NCBI GenBank assembly: GCA_015143295.1
Contig: CM026568.1
Location: 14,080,607 to 14,144,606, forward strand
Source of the DNA: Tetracentron sinense
Lineage: Eukaryota; Streptophyta; Magnoliopsida; Trochodendrales; Trochodendraceae
Direction of reading: 5' to 3'
DNA: 64,000 bases
The translations under genes and the position numbers were made by a program. The notes beneath the pieces are model-generated. The model saw nothing but the letters and a program-made list of their open reading frames with translations. It was not told the DNA's origin and ran no database searches. Each line of letters starts with the position of its first letter. The first letter of the stretch is position 1. Shown here piece by piece: positions 23,498-35,402 of this stretch.

Positions 23498-23899
23498 CCT
23501 CTAATCCTAGATCATACCAATCCTTGAATGGTACTGTTACGTGTAAATATGTTGCACGTCCATGTGAATGAGGGAGAGAATTATGGGTTGGGTTTACGTG
23601 GGTTAGTGGATTTAATTGTTTGAAGCTTTCTAATCAAGTAGCTAGTTTGTAGGAGAGAACCTCTAGGTTGTTACCAGTTTGTAGGAGGGGGTGTCTTCAC
23701 GATCTTGTGCATTTTGCCTCTTTTTTTTTATCGTTGTAAGTAGTCCTATAGATATATAGTTGAGAAGAGAAAAATGGGAGAAAAAGAAGTTAATTTGAGT
23801 AGGAACTCTTGGAGGAAAGTTTCCCTCGAAGTAAACCAATCAAACACAACCTTATCAAATCACTTATCCTCTCCCTTGTTTTTTTCAAACAAGGCAACA
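23498..23899. other. no gene seen
   Basis: Short ORFs only and no repeat structure that I can support. Confidence 0.4.
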
Positions 23900-23907
23900 T
23901 AGGCCCA

Positions 23908-24941
23908 TGCAATGTTACCTGATTCATCGGTTCGCTCAATTCGAATTCGGGTTCGTAGTTCGCAGTTTTCCACTCTAAGGTGAACCCGGTTCGCTAGGGA
24001 TAGGATGAGATAATTCATTTTTCGTTTCGCTTAAGTTCTTTTGTTTGGTTTGCTAGCTTGGTTCACTACTTAAGCATGTAAAAAAAGATAAATATTTATT
24101 TCTACTCTTATAATGAGAGAAGTGGGGTTAAAAAGCTGGTTGATTTTTTTCCAATATTCCTAATAAGTCCCAATTTTGAACGTAGTTAGTATGGGTGATT
24201 TTATATTTTCTCTATTTCATCCATAATTTCATATAAAAAAATTTAAGATATTATGTTGTCTTATTTTACATGAGAAAAATTAGTAGGGGTATTGAAGTAA
24301 TATCAACTACAACTAACAATAATCCCTCTATGTCTCCACAATTCCCTCAAATCTTTATCCTTAATCTTCTCTCATGCTCCTTCCTTGCCTCCTTGGTCTC
24401 TCTCAACGAAGAGGCACATCCTCTCTACGTGGTAACTACTTTTCAAGAAAAAAAATAAGGCTGTTTGGTTCTCAAAATGTCTCTTTCTATATTAACTTGT
24501 CCCTCACAAAAACGTTTTTTATCTAAGAAGTCCCTCAAGTTTCTATACCCAAAATATTTAATTTTTTTTTCAAAATGCCCTCACTAGGATCCCTCTTCCC
24601 AGTCTCTCTCTTCTTCCCCTATCTTAGTCACGTGCATCGCACGTGCCGCCCACTAATATTATATTATAAAAGTATATATATCTTTTAAACATGTAAACAA
24701 TATATTACAAATACTTATTTGAAAAATAATAAAAATACATTTTAATGAACGGTTTGTGAACTCAAACTATAAATTTGTCGAACCTAAAGAAAAATATCAG
24801 TGAATTTGAATGAAAAATTTGACAAACTAAGATTGTTTTGAAACCACTATGTGGTTCGCTCAATTTCACGAACCGAACCACGAACAAGTTGGGTTCGCTC
24901 GATTCGTGGTTCGCTATAGCATGTAGCGAACTTGGTAACCC
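23908..24941. mobile_element. hAT-like non-autonomous element interrupted by a Helitron
   Basis: The 8-bp sequence taggccca flanks both sides (23900-23907 and 24942-24949), as in hAT insertions. The termini are imperfect inverted repeats (left ...gttacctgattcatcggttcgc, reversed right gggttaccaagttcgc), and both arms are rich in ttcgct and gaaccg blocks in opposite orientation. No transposase. The interior contains the Helitron at 24101-24656. Confidence 0.5.
24101..24656 (+). mobile_element. non-autonomous Helitron
   Basis: The 5' end is TCTACTCTTATAATGAGAG. Near the 3' end is a perfect hairpin cacgtgc-atc-gcacgtg (24629-24645), followed by ccgccca and the terminal CTAA with T outside. This is the Helitron rule (TC...hairpin...CTRR, insertion before T), although the 5' flank is T rather than A. 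Both ends resemble those of the Helitron at 31670-31936. No Rep/helicase is encoded. Confidence 0.65.
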
Positions 24942-24949
24942 TAGGCCCA

Positions 24950-25787
24950 CATACCAAAGGGGGTAGAGGTAGGGGATGAGGTGACCAATCAGCCCAAGTT
25001 GAACATAACAGGTATAAAATATAATTTCATAACTATTTTATAAAACCCTATTAAAGTTTTTTTTTAAATCTCTAATCACATTTTTCAGAAGAAGAAAGGA
25101 GAGGAAGGAGAACATGTATGTTTTTCTAGTTTTTGAAGGGTTGAATATGGATGAAGATTTAAAATCTTACCAACTTGTTTGAAGCCATTGTGATCTTGTA
25201 TGTGACTCTCATTTTAGACTGGGTGATCCAATAGACAGACGATATCTAAGATTTTATTTATTTATTTATCTCGTGCTCTTTAAGATGAAAACTTTTGGAC
25301 AGAAACTCAGTTTGTGGCTTTTTGTAGCTACTTCTCTGTGAAGGAGAAGAGTCTCTTAACAAAGGGAAATTTGAGAAAAGACTTTTAAGGTGGAATTTGG
25401 GTTTGGGGAAGTCAAAAGTTGGGTATTAGCATGTTTGGTTTGCCAATATTAATTTGACTTCCCGAAAAAGTAGAAAGTCAGTGAAAATCAATTATTAACT
25501 TCCTCGAAAAGCAGGATCTTGTTGCTTCCCAGGAAAGTTGATATCGACTTCTGCAGGAAGTTGACGATGTTTTCCAAACCATCGTATTCGCACCATCTAT
25601 CAATGACGATTGCTAGACCTACTCTCACCCTCCATAACCACTTGTCCAAATTATAATGATTGAAACACTCTTTCATCTAGAATGGAGTAGGGCTAGCATT
25701 CCTCCCAATCAATTGATATCATCTCTTCCGCCACTATGTCGTCATCTCACATTTTTTTGTATTGAATCGTCATCCCATGTTTGTGTG
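24950..25787. other. no gene seen
   Basis: Only short ORFs and no identified element. Confidence 0.4.
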
Positions 25788-26347
25788 TAGGGGTGTCTCC
25801 GAACTAGGCTAGCTCGAAGTTCAACTCGGCTTGGCAGATCAAGCCAGGCTTGAGCTCAAAAAATAGGCTCGATCAAGCTGAGCTGAGCCGAACTATTTTT
25901 TGAGTTTGAAAATGTATTCAAGCTGAGCTCGATCCAAGGCCTATTTGATTTGGCTCGACTCCATGCTCAGCTCCAATTGAGGCTCGAGTTCGACTTGGCT
26001 TGAATATTATATAAAAAATATTATTATACATATATATATAAATATATATATGAGGAGGGGACTAGTAAGTCTGGCTGATTATACCTTATAATCAGCTCAC
26101 CTCCTCTAAACCGTTAGATTGCAAACAATGGTCAAGATTAAAAAACCCTTTATTAGTCTAATTTTGTAATTACCAAAAATACCCTTCATTTAAGTGTACA
26201 ATCTCCAACACATCTCTTCTTCTCCAAACACGTTCAAGACTGCTTATCTCCTACTCTCTCTTCATCCCTCCAGTCGCTGCAAGTGCAAAATTCTCCGGTG
26301 GCTGTAAGTGTGAATCTTCTCCGGCTCCCTCTCGGTAGGAAACCCTA

Positions 26348-26378
<31 letters not shown>

Positions 26379-27029
26379 GTTGAAAACTAGGGTCCATAAC
26401 CCCAATCTGGAACTAAGGGTGTGGAAAGCCAAGAAGAAGGCGTTTCCGTTTCTGGATTCGGTGATGGGGAGCCAAGATTCCTAAGGGCAGATCTTTTTGA
26501 GTTGACTTACCTCTTCCAAATTCTCTTCCATGCTTACAATTGTCTCCTTCATAGGGCTTCCTGAAGTCGTAGTTTGATTTTTGGCCGTAGAATCTTCTTT
26601 GGTTTTCAACGAGAGAGAGAGAGAGAGAGGTTAGGGTTTCTTACCGGGAGGGAGCTGGAGAAGATTCACACTTGCATCCACTGGAGAATTTCGCACTTGC
26701 AGCCACCGGAGGGATGAAGAGAGAATAGGAGATGAGCGGTCTTGAACTTGTTTGGAGAAGAAGAGATGTGTTGGAGCTTGTACACTTAAATGAAGGGTAT
26801 TTTTGGTAATTACAAAATTAGACTAATAAAGGGTTTTTTAATCCTGACCATTGTTTGCAATCTAATGGTTTAGAGGAGGTGAGCTGATTATAAGGTATAA
26901 TCAACCAGGCTTACTAGTCACCTCCTCTATATATATATATAAGATAAATTAATAAAAATATTATTATTTTATTTAAAAATAATTTTTAATAACTCAATCC
27001 AAGCTCAAGCCAAGCCGAGCAGGTATGAG
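25788..27029. mobile_element. hAT-like element of the CGAGCTCG-rich type, right end lost
   Basis: The left end taggggtgtctccgaactag, followed by inverted blocks of gctcgagttcgacttggctt, resembles common plant hAT MITE-like elements. The opposite arm appears at 26990-27020 (ccaagctcaagccaagccg). The expected right terminus is absent where the solo LTR begins at 27030. It hosts the fold-back element at 26052-26927. No TSD could be verified. Confidence 0.45.
26052..26927. mobile_element. MULE-like fold-back element (876 bp, ~330-bp arms)
   Basis: The left arm begins gaggaggggactagtaag and the right arm ends cttactagtcacctcctc. The arms stay complementary for over 300 bases, including cttcatttaagtgtaca and a (CT)n/(GA)n run beside gttgaaaac/gttttcaac. 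The loop is ~200 bases. A 9-bp TSD tatatatat can be read on both sides (26043-26051 and 26928-26936), but it lies in AT microsatellite sequence, so that support is weak. Confidence 0.75.
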
Positions 27030-29753
27030 TGTCGTGCCCCAAAATCCCCCCTAGGAGAATGTGAGATCTTTGGCACATGACTTACTTATCATACCATCTT
27101 GTTAGAAACAACAAAGCCATACTAAATTAAGGACCTAAAAATTTCTTAAATTGAATAACATTTAATACCTGAACTAAACATCAATTAAAATCTAAATCAT
27201 CCTTGTAGTTTTTTTTTTTAGTAAATCATCCATGTAGTTCTTAATCATCCATTAAATCAAAACATAAATTCATAATAAGTCAATTACAATCTCTCTGGAA
27301 TTTAAACAATTTCTAATAAACTAAAATAATAGTAAGACCATCCATCGAAATCTCATTCCTCTTCAGGACAATCACCTGCAAAATCTTCTTTACGTACTCA
27401 TCTTCAACTCAAGGCTCCGGAGCACAACTATCAAATCTCGAACCTGCCGACAACAAAGATATCGGCTGAGTAACAAGTTACTCCGTGTATATAACAATCC
27501 ATAATAAACAATATCATAACGATAACATGCATACAAGTAACAGTTCAATTACAATTTACATACGTAAATCAAAGTGTGGAAACATCTTTTCTTTTCAATT
27601 CTTTCATGTGCTCACTTGTACTTATCTTTCTTACTTATCTTACTTGTCTTATTACTTGACTTTTCTTTCTTAACTTGTTTTTCTTGTCTTACTTTTCTTG
27701 ACTTGTCTTACTTTTCTGACTTATCTTTCTTTTTAGTAAATAAATCAAATAACATGCACTGTGCAATAATTTAAAATAACTCTATCTCATATATTGGGTA
27801 CAGATTAACATATGGTACCACATGATTTACACATTATCCGGTGTATATAGCTTGTCTGCACATTATCTGGTGCATACTACTTGTCTACACATTATCCAGT
27901 GTATACGGCTTGTCTTGCCATGATCTTAGGCTTGTTGGTACTCAAGTAATGTAAAACTCAATTATTCATTCATCGCTTTGTGTATACTTGTATACTTATA
28001 TAATACTTGTAATCTTATTTTTTTTTCATTATCTTGAGTGAGGGCACAGTAATATACCCGTGGTAAAATTATACCTAAGACTATTGGTCAAGAGTCATAG
28101 GAAATCTCATCATAGCGTCTCATTCCACTATGTTAACCAGACCTAGGTAAGCAAGACTCTCATCAAAGGTTCATTTACCCAACAATATATCACACATAAC
28201 AACATAAAAATAAACACACAACAACATTCGTATTTCCATAATTTAATAGGCTTTAATTACAATTTATTTTCAATAATCATAATTTGTAATTTAATTTAAA
28301 TTTCAATAACGCATTTTTAATCAAGATTAAATTCATGAATACATACCTAATTTATCAATCATAAATCATCAGGCATATTCAAAATCACACTATCATGTAA
28401 CCCTAATATCACTAAGAATCTACATCTATCATTCAATTATTTCATACATTTCATTCAACTCCATAAATTCACCCCTTTTCAATTCTTAATCCATACATAC
28501 ATCACAAATTTAATTTTATTTCCCCTTATTGATATACATAATAAAAATCATAAAGAGAACATCTCTAAAAATCATGAAAATCTTTCATAAGGGATATACA
28601 TAATATAACATTCTTTGATCTTATTTCTTACTTTAAAATCTATACATTTTCTTCTTATTTACATTAATGATTATCATATTGATAGAAAGGAAATCCATAT
28701 TTACGTTATTCATGGAGACATTGCATGACGGGTGATCAAAATCCCTTGATCTTCTTATTAATCATGTTCTTTACATAGATCTTATCATTAGATTCATACT
28801 TTAGATTAATAGTTACAAAATTGAGAACTAGGGAAAATTATTTACGCTATTCACATCCTAATCATGTTATTCACATTTTACTTTAACCATTTATGAAACA
28901 ATACATTAAAGATAATAGAAATTTATAGATCTTGCTTATATTCACTTTCTTACTTAGATCTATCTCTTTTAACTCTTTCCTTAGATTAATATTCCAGATA
29001 TTGAGAACTAGGCATCGTTATTTATCTCTCTTGATCGTTTCCCTACGATCTTATGCTTGCGAATGGGTCTCGAACCAAATCTTCAAGTCTCCTTCCTTCT
29101 TCTCTGACTAAATCTTGTGATCTCTAGGTCTTCCCTCTTTAGATCTCTCAAAATATTCTTTTTTCTCTCTTTTATATTTATGAGGCTCTAGGAAACCTAA
29201 TTCACAAGTTAGAGTGGTATTTATAAGGTTTTGGGACTCAAAAGAACTTGAAAAGTCAAAAATCAGCATCTTCGTGCAAATCTCAGTGCCCGCCGATCAT
29301 TTGGCGAGTTTGGCTAATCGATCCCAGCCGCCACCGATCGATCGGAGCTAGTTCTGTCGATCGGTCGGATCCCATATATATATATATATATACAAACTTG
29401 TTCCGATAATTTGTCCATAACTTTTGACTCGGTAATCGAAATTAGGCGATTCAAGATGCGTTAGAATTGTTATTCGAATGGGAACAATTTATTTTGGATA
29501 GAGATGTCCTAATTTCAAGTCCTTGGGGGTCAAAATATCTCATCAAGTTGGATAAAGGTGAAAGAGAACCCCAAAACATTTGGGATAATACTGAAAACCT
29601 AAGGTTTGAACCCTAGACTCCTAGAAGTTAGAAAATAGATACCTTAACCTAGTTTTAAGCAATGAGGTGACCCCTTAAACCTAAAACTTTTAATTTAATA
29701 ATAGTAATAATAATAATTTAATCACTATTTTTATTATATAAGGGGTTTCTACA
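27030..29753 (-). mobile_element. solo LTR of a gypsy element related to the one at 52590
   Basis: On the minus strand it starts TGTAGAAACCCC (compare TGTAGCACCCC) and ends GGGGCACGACA (compare GGGGCGTGACA). Internal homology to the intact LTR is clear: aacgcatcttgaatcg and ccgagtcaaaagttatgg at ~29420-29480, CGATCG palindromes at ~29290-29350, and cggctgag then cctgccgac on the plus strand near 27445-27470. No internal coding region follows. Flanking 5-mers (atgag, tctag) do not match, so one end may be altered. Confidence 0.7.
27830..27916. repeat. three tandem 29-bp units inside the solo LTR
   Basis: Units cacattatccggtgtatat... start at 27830, 27859 and 27888. They sit in the part of the LTR where the intact gypsy LTR has its own, unrelated ~65-bp array. 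Confidence 0.85.
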
Positions 29754-30422
29754 TCTAGGCATCCCACATTAATTCTCATAGGAACACATGCATTTAAAAT
29801 TGGACACATATTCTAAGAAATTCATATAAATGACATGAATGCCGATGAACTAAATTTGGATCTCTACAACGAGCCAATCACATGGTTTACGTACGACAAC
29901 TGCATCAAGACCACCAGGTTTCCTGTCACTCCTCTGAAGTGTGTGCACCACTAGTCATACGGTGATGTAGCAATCATGGGGCACTATCAAAAAAAAAAAA
30001 AAAAATTAAAGATATAACATGAGCTCCATATTCTTCTCTACTTTTACTGTTTATTGTTTTTTTGTTTTTTGAATTGGAATTTGGAGGGCATTAAATTTGA
30101 GATGGAAGTAAAAAAGAAGAGATGAGCAAATTGGAGCAACAAAAATTATGCCTTATGAGAGAGGTAGTTTGAAATTACAATACAAACAAAGGGTCCATAT
30201 TTCTATCAAATAAAATATGTTACTGTAACCTTCAAACTACCCCTATGAAAGCATATTTTTGGCTAGCTCTGGTTTTCAAGCAAAATATTAAAATTATAAG
30301 TGTTCTATTTGCTTTGGATATCATTTACCCATGGTTAGTGTTAGTGGTTAGCAGTGGGGAATGGAGCTCTTGCTAGTTGTCACCTAGTGGCAATGGATCC
30401 CAAAACCTCTCTCATAAGAGAG
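29754..30422. other. no gene seen; poly(A) run at ~29990-30005
   Basis: A ~150-base, less AT-rich stretch (29850-29989) ends in a run of about 16 A, which could be the tail of a retroposed sequence. I cannot identify its source. Confidence 0.35.
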
Positions 30423-30430
30423 GTCACACT

Positions 30431-30662
30431 TAGGGCCGGCCCAAGCCATTTGGAGGCCTAAAGCGAAAATTCTAAATGGGCTTTTTTTTAAAAAATTGTA
30501 ATATTATTAAAAAAAAATTAACTATAAATGGAGCCTTTTTAATATTCTAAATGGGCCTTTTATTTTTATTTTTAATATTCTAAAACGGGCCTTTTCAATA
30601 TTCTTTTTTTTAATTGGGCCTAAAGCAAAGACTTTGATGGCCTAATGGACGGGCCGGCCCTG
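30431..30662. mobile_element. hAT MITE, 232 bp
   Basis: Termini tagggccggcccaagcc and, reversed, cagggccggcccgtcc. A perfect 8-bp TSD gtcacact lies at 30423-30430 and 30663-30670. AT-rich and non-coding. Confidence 0.88.
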
Positions 30663-30670
30663 GTCACACT

Positions 30671-31396
30671 ATACTATTGGAGCAAGCAGCCCTACCATTG
30701 GGTTAACGCATTGTTATACTATATAAGTTATTATTATTACATAATATATGACAAATACATACATACATATATATATATATATATGGTAAATAATTTATTT
30801 ACTAAACATATATTTCTAATATAACACATTATTAAACTACATATAATATATTATTATTATTATATATAACACTAATAGTGTGTTCATATGGTCTATTATA
30901 AATATTTTTTTTAATATAATAGATAACATAATGTACAATTATAATACATTTATTAAATATAAATGGGTCATATAACACGTTGTTAAACTATATATCATAT
31001 ATTATAATAATAATAATTATTATTATTATTATTATGTATAACACTAATAGTGTGTTAATGTAGTCTATTATAAATATTGTTTTCAATATAATAGATAACA
31101 TATTATACAATTATAATACATTTTTTTTGGAGGGTAATTATAATATGCTATTATACAATTATACATTTATTGAATATAGATGGGTTGACTATCCCATCTC
31201 TATTATTAACCAAGCTCCGATCACCTATCCTGCCCAAAGCAAAATGGAGCGAGCTTGAGCTTAGGCTCCTATACATCAAGCCCATTTAAAACTGGGCATA
31301 ACATAGCCTGGCCCCATTGATCATGACCAGCCCTAATTAGGGTGCCCTACAACCCTTGTCAATATTGTGGGCTAAAATTTATATATGTTAAATAAT
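30671..31396. repeat. AT-rich region with a ~151-bp tandem duplication
   Basis: Two units start at about 30820 and 30971 (tataacac..., caca/gttaaact..., aacactaatagtgtgtt, ataatagataacata, tacaattataatacatt). They are diverged, with a partial third copy after 31130. No gene is seen in the rest. Confidence 0.7.
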
Positions 31397-31405
31397 TTAT
31401 TTAAT

Positions 31406-31618
31406 GGAAAAAGATTAGCTTTAGTGGCTGCCCGAGCTGGGCGCTGGGGCATCCACAAACCAGTGGGCAGTTTAAATGGGAAAGATATCAAATGCGGAGA
31501 AGTCAAAATCATAGGGAGACAATGAAATGACTTCTCCCTTAAATTATTGCCAGGTGCCCATTGTTTTGTGGATGCCCGAGCGCCTAGCTCAGGCAGCCAC
31601 CAGAGCTAATCTTTTTCC
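31406..31618. mobile_element. MULE-type MITE, 213 bp
   Basis: Terminal inverted repeats of over 50 bases start ggaaaaagattagct and continue ggtggctgcc...ggcatccacaaa. A perfect 9-bp TSD ttatttaat lies at 31397-31405 and 31619-31627, which assigns it to the Mutator superfamily. Confidence 0.88.
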
Positions 31619-31669
31619 TTATTTAATATATACATTTAATATAACACATGTTATACCATATATTATATA

Positions 31670-31936
31670 CTAGCGGGTGGCACGTGCGATGCACGTGAGA
31701 GCGAGGGGAAGGAGTTAACCAGAAGTTAAAATGGACAAGTGTTAACCCGTGGGTGGGATTGAACTCTCCCCGAGTTCAATCGCGATTGACTGTGATTCTA
31801 TTCTTTAAATAGATAGATGAGGGTAGTTTGGGAATAAAAGTAAGACATTAAATTAAAGTTTTGTTTTATATAAGGGTAGTTTAGGAATTTTAGAAAATTC
31901 AGGCTACGCTTGCCTCTCCCATTATAATAGTAAAGA
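31670..31936 (-). mobile_element. small Helitron, 267 bp
   Basis: On the minus strand it begins TCTTTACTATTATAATGGG after an A and ends with the hairpin cacgtgcatcgcacgtg, then ccacccg and CTAG before a T, meeting every Helitron end rule. Its middle carries ~100 bases similar to the end of the fold-back element at 43301-43808 (ttgaactc...gagttcaatc, gattgactgtgattc). Confidence 0.8.
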
Positions 31937-32598
31937 TTATTATTAAAAAGTTAGATTCATTACATGACTCATCCTTATCTTACTTACTAACTCAGAGCTC
32001 TCCACAAACACCACCTTAAAAGATGCAAAGAAAACCCCTTAAAAGAAAAGGGAATTGGTCTCTCACTATGAATTCATCTTCTGTTCTATTCATGATCTTC
32101 CCAATTTTATCTCTACTCTCCTTTCTTTTTCATTCTTGCAATGAAATTCATATGTGCTTTCCCGCTTGCCCATTCCATTTGTTTCCCCATTTAGGTTGTA
32201 GATAGTTTCATTAATGCTCATGTATTTACCAACCAATCACTAATGATATGAGAACTGATCCAACAGTAAATTGTTCCTACTTCGAGCTATGGGCGAGTCT
32301 GCGCCATCTTCACTAGCGGCCAGTCCTCGATTTCTCCAGTTGAGTCAGAAGAAGAAATAGATAATCATTTAGAATGACATGTTTCCTGCTCGGAGGTCAC
32401 CCACTTTTGTTCAGGCCGGGCCGGATTTAATGGTTATGCCTTCTGTGGGGGCATTGAGAATGCAGGGATTTTGCACATATATCACCCATCATATGAAATT
32501 TTTTTGTTATTTTATATCTTGTGAAAATGTGATAGAGAAAACAAAAGAGAATAATTGCAAGTGTAACTAAAGAAAGCTAAGCTAAGCCTAGAAAAATT
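31937..32598. other. no gene supported; one small hydrophobic ORF
   Basis: An ORF with a methionine at 32068 encodes 45 residues with a signal-peptide-like start (SSVLFMIFPILSLLSFLF) and four later cysteines. There is no homology I recognise and no promoter evidence, so I do not call it a gene. Confidence 0.3.
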
Positions 32599-32799
32599 CA
32601 AACCAGATAAAAGAAAGTAGAAACATATCCTTGTGGTGCTTCATATTTCCAAGTGCAATAAAAGTAGAGAAGTAAGAACTCTCTATCCATGGTACAACTC
32701 AAACCAAATAATAGAAAGTAGAAACATATCCTTGAGGTGCTTCATATTTCCAAGTGCAATAAAAGTAGAGAAGTAAGAACTGCCTATCAATGGTACTCG
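32599..32799. repeat. 101-bp tandem duplication
   Basis: Two copies with period 101 (32599 and 32700) share agaaagtagaaacatatcc and gcttcatatttccaagtgc, with a few substitutions. Confidence 0.9.
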
Positions 32800-32829
32800 C
32801 TCCAACAATTATCATCCATGGGAATATAT

Positions 32830-33320
32830 TCGAAACAGTACCATCTAATTGTGGGTCCAAAATTGCCAAATTGAACAAACTACAATGGTGTCATTCTTGA
32901 TGGCATGGAAGGATCCGATTGAAATACCATCAATTGAAATAATCACTGGAATCTTCGCCCAGCAACACTGATAGCACATCGACCCCATCTTCTATTGCAG
33001 CGTTAATTAAAGGCAGCATGTTATTAGAATTGAAGCACTCGCCAACATCGGCTGTGAGCAATCAGTATACCTTGTATATAAGCATCCACTCAGGGTTTAG
33101 GTGATCCATGCACCTTTTGCAGTTCCTTTTCCCAAACTGAAGACACTCGCTCCGTGGACAAAGTTACCGGCCGCCGTTGACAGGGGTGTGGGACCCATGG
33201 CCCTCGTGGTCGTGGTCACGAGCGAAAGCATCCAGAGAGTTGAATAAGCCAACATAGACAGCATAGCCTTTGTAGAAGTACCTTGCCCCAATTAGCTTTA
33301 TAGAAGTTGAACCAGTAATA
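32830..33320 (-). pseudogene. subtilisin-like serine protease (subtilase) fragment, broken
   Basis: Plant subtilases are secreted S8 proteases. On the minus strand, in changing frames: GARYFYKGYAVY, the catalytic-His block GHGSHT (~33190-33205), STAAGNFVHGASVFSLGKGTA, then a downstream frame with INAAIEDGVDVLSVLLGEDS and DGISIGSFHAIKND. This spans from just before the catalytic His to just before the oxyanion Asn. Frameshifts and stops, and loss of both ends, make it non-functional. The family is clear from the motifs. Confidence 0.8.
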
Positions 33321-33529
33321 GATCGACTTGGAATCTAAGGGTTCTGAGACTTTGGTGGGAGAGGATGACATTTTGTAGAAGTCGAGGCAGGTGAGTGGGT
33401 GTCAATGTCTTGGAGGAGATGAATCAATAGGAGATGTGTCTTCTTTAGCATCGTTAATTATGGGCTGAAACTGGGTATCTTAATGGGAGGTGGTGGGTAT
33501 TTATTATATATATATAATAAATAATAATT

Positions 33530-33990
33530 TTTCTCTAATTTGTTTCATGTATTGTTTGTTGAGATCAGCTCCGAGTCAAAGAGATTATTTAGACCGAGTC
33601 TGGCTCGGCTTCATAAGGTATTTACCCCAACATTTTTGCACTATTAGTACCTTTTTAAAAAAATCTGTAATTTTTTAACTCCGCATCAATGATTTTCCTC
33701 TTATTTGTTTCATAGATTGTTTGTTCAAATCAACCCAGAGTCGAAGATATATTGTCCCTTTTTGCACTATTAGATCAGTGGTTTTTTTTTTCTTTCTAGA
33801 AAAACAATTTTCCTCTACGTTAGTTGTTTTAAAAAATCTGTGGTTTTTTAAACTCCATATCATTTGTTGGGATTCTTGATTAAAAATAATAATTCGTCAG
33901 ATTCACGAATCTTGTCCCTTTTAGCACTATTAGATCAATGGATTTCTTTTTTTTTAACAAACCATTTTCCTCTGCGTCATTTGTTGGAAT
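33530..33990. repeat. degenerate ~170-bp tandem repeat, about three copies
   Basis: The blocks 'tttgcactattag', 'attttcctctgcgtcatttg' and 'tttgtttcatagattgtttg' recur in order from 33530, 33700 and 33890 with many changes. No gene. Confidence 0.55.
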
Positions 33991-34252
33991 CATTATTCAA
34001 GAAATACCTAGCTCAGATTGATGAATATGGCCCCATTGATTTTGTTGATAATTTTGTTCCCTTAAAATGAAACCCCTACCAAAAAATTGGATCCAATGCA
34101 AGGTTCCTCATGTAGGTTTAAATGATACAACTTATGATTTGTGGGTGTGTCTGATTCATACGTACTCCTATTTCTGCTTTTGGTCATTTTTAAGATACTA
34201 TAAGTCTCTAATTACCATCTCAGTTAGGCAACCCCTTTCTCCCTATTCCTAG

Positions 34253-35402
34253 CACCTCTGAAAGCCTTAGTATACATGGAATGGGAATGAATATTTCACA
34301 GACTTATTATAATACAGACTCTTGATATTAGTATTCATTTAAGACTACCCATAATTTGTCTGTTAGATTTAATTTTTAAAAAAAAACTTCGTTTGGGAAA
34401 ATCCTTACATCGTTTATTCATATACTAATTCTAATGTTTAAGAAAAATGATTCAATAATATGTTGACTTATTCTGATACATGGACCCTTGATATTAATAC
34501 TAATTTAGTACTATCCATATACTCATTCAAAAATGTTTTCTGTCTAGGTAAAACTTACCCTGTAAGTTGTCTGCGTAATAGGTAGTATGTATTTCAGCGT
34601 TTGCTTAGTCATTCTAACTTCATGAAATCAAATAATCACCTCTGAAAGCTTTAGTATACATGAAATAGGAATGAAGATTTCACAGACTTTATTATAATAC
34701 ATAGACTCTTGATATTAGTATTCATTTAAAACTACCCAGACTTTATGTCTATTAGATTTAAATTTTTTTTTTAAACTTTTGTTTGAGAAAAGCCTTACAT
34801 CGTTTATTCATATACTAATTCTAATGTTTAAAAATGACGATTCAACAATATGTTGACTTATTCTAATACATAAAACTTTGATATTAATACTAATTTAGTA
34901 TTATCCATATACTCATTCTAAAATATTTCGGCCTAGGCAAAACTGACCCTGTAAGTTGTCTGTGTAATAGGTAGTATGTATTTCAGCGATTGCTTAGTCA
35001 TTCTAACTTCATGAATTCAGATAATCACCTCTGAAAATCTTAGTATATATGGAATGGGAATGAAGATTTCACACTTATTATAATACATAGACTCTTGATA
35101 TTAATTTTCATTTAAAATTACCCAGAATTTATGTCAGTTAGATTGAAATTTTAAAAAAAGAAAACTTCGTTTGGGAAAATCCTTACATCTTTTATTCATA
35201 TACTAATTCTAATGTTTAAAAAATGACGATAAAACAATATGTAGAGTTATTGTGACACATAGACCCTTGATGTTAATGTATTGTCCATATACCCATTCTA
35301 ATATATTTCTGCCTAGGCAAAACTTACCCTGTAAGTTGTCTGCGTAATAGGTAGTATGTATTTCAGCGTTTGCTTAGTCATTCTAAATTCATGTATTTAG
35401 AT
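34253..35402. repeat. three tandem copies of a ~385-bp satellite-like unit
   Basis: Units start at 34253, 34637 and 35026, each beginning cacctctgaaa and ending ...gcttagtcattctaa. The middle contains taatatgttgacttattct and cctgtaagttgtctg. Copies differ by scattered changes and small indels. No ORF. Confidence 0.93.

Noticed and set aside
29660-29670. Alternative right end of the first solo LTR (ca followed by atgag, matching the left flank)
   Set aside because: Internal homology and the TGTAGAAACCCC start place the end at 29753; the 5-mer match could be chance, but it is kept as a test.
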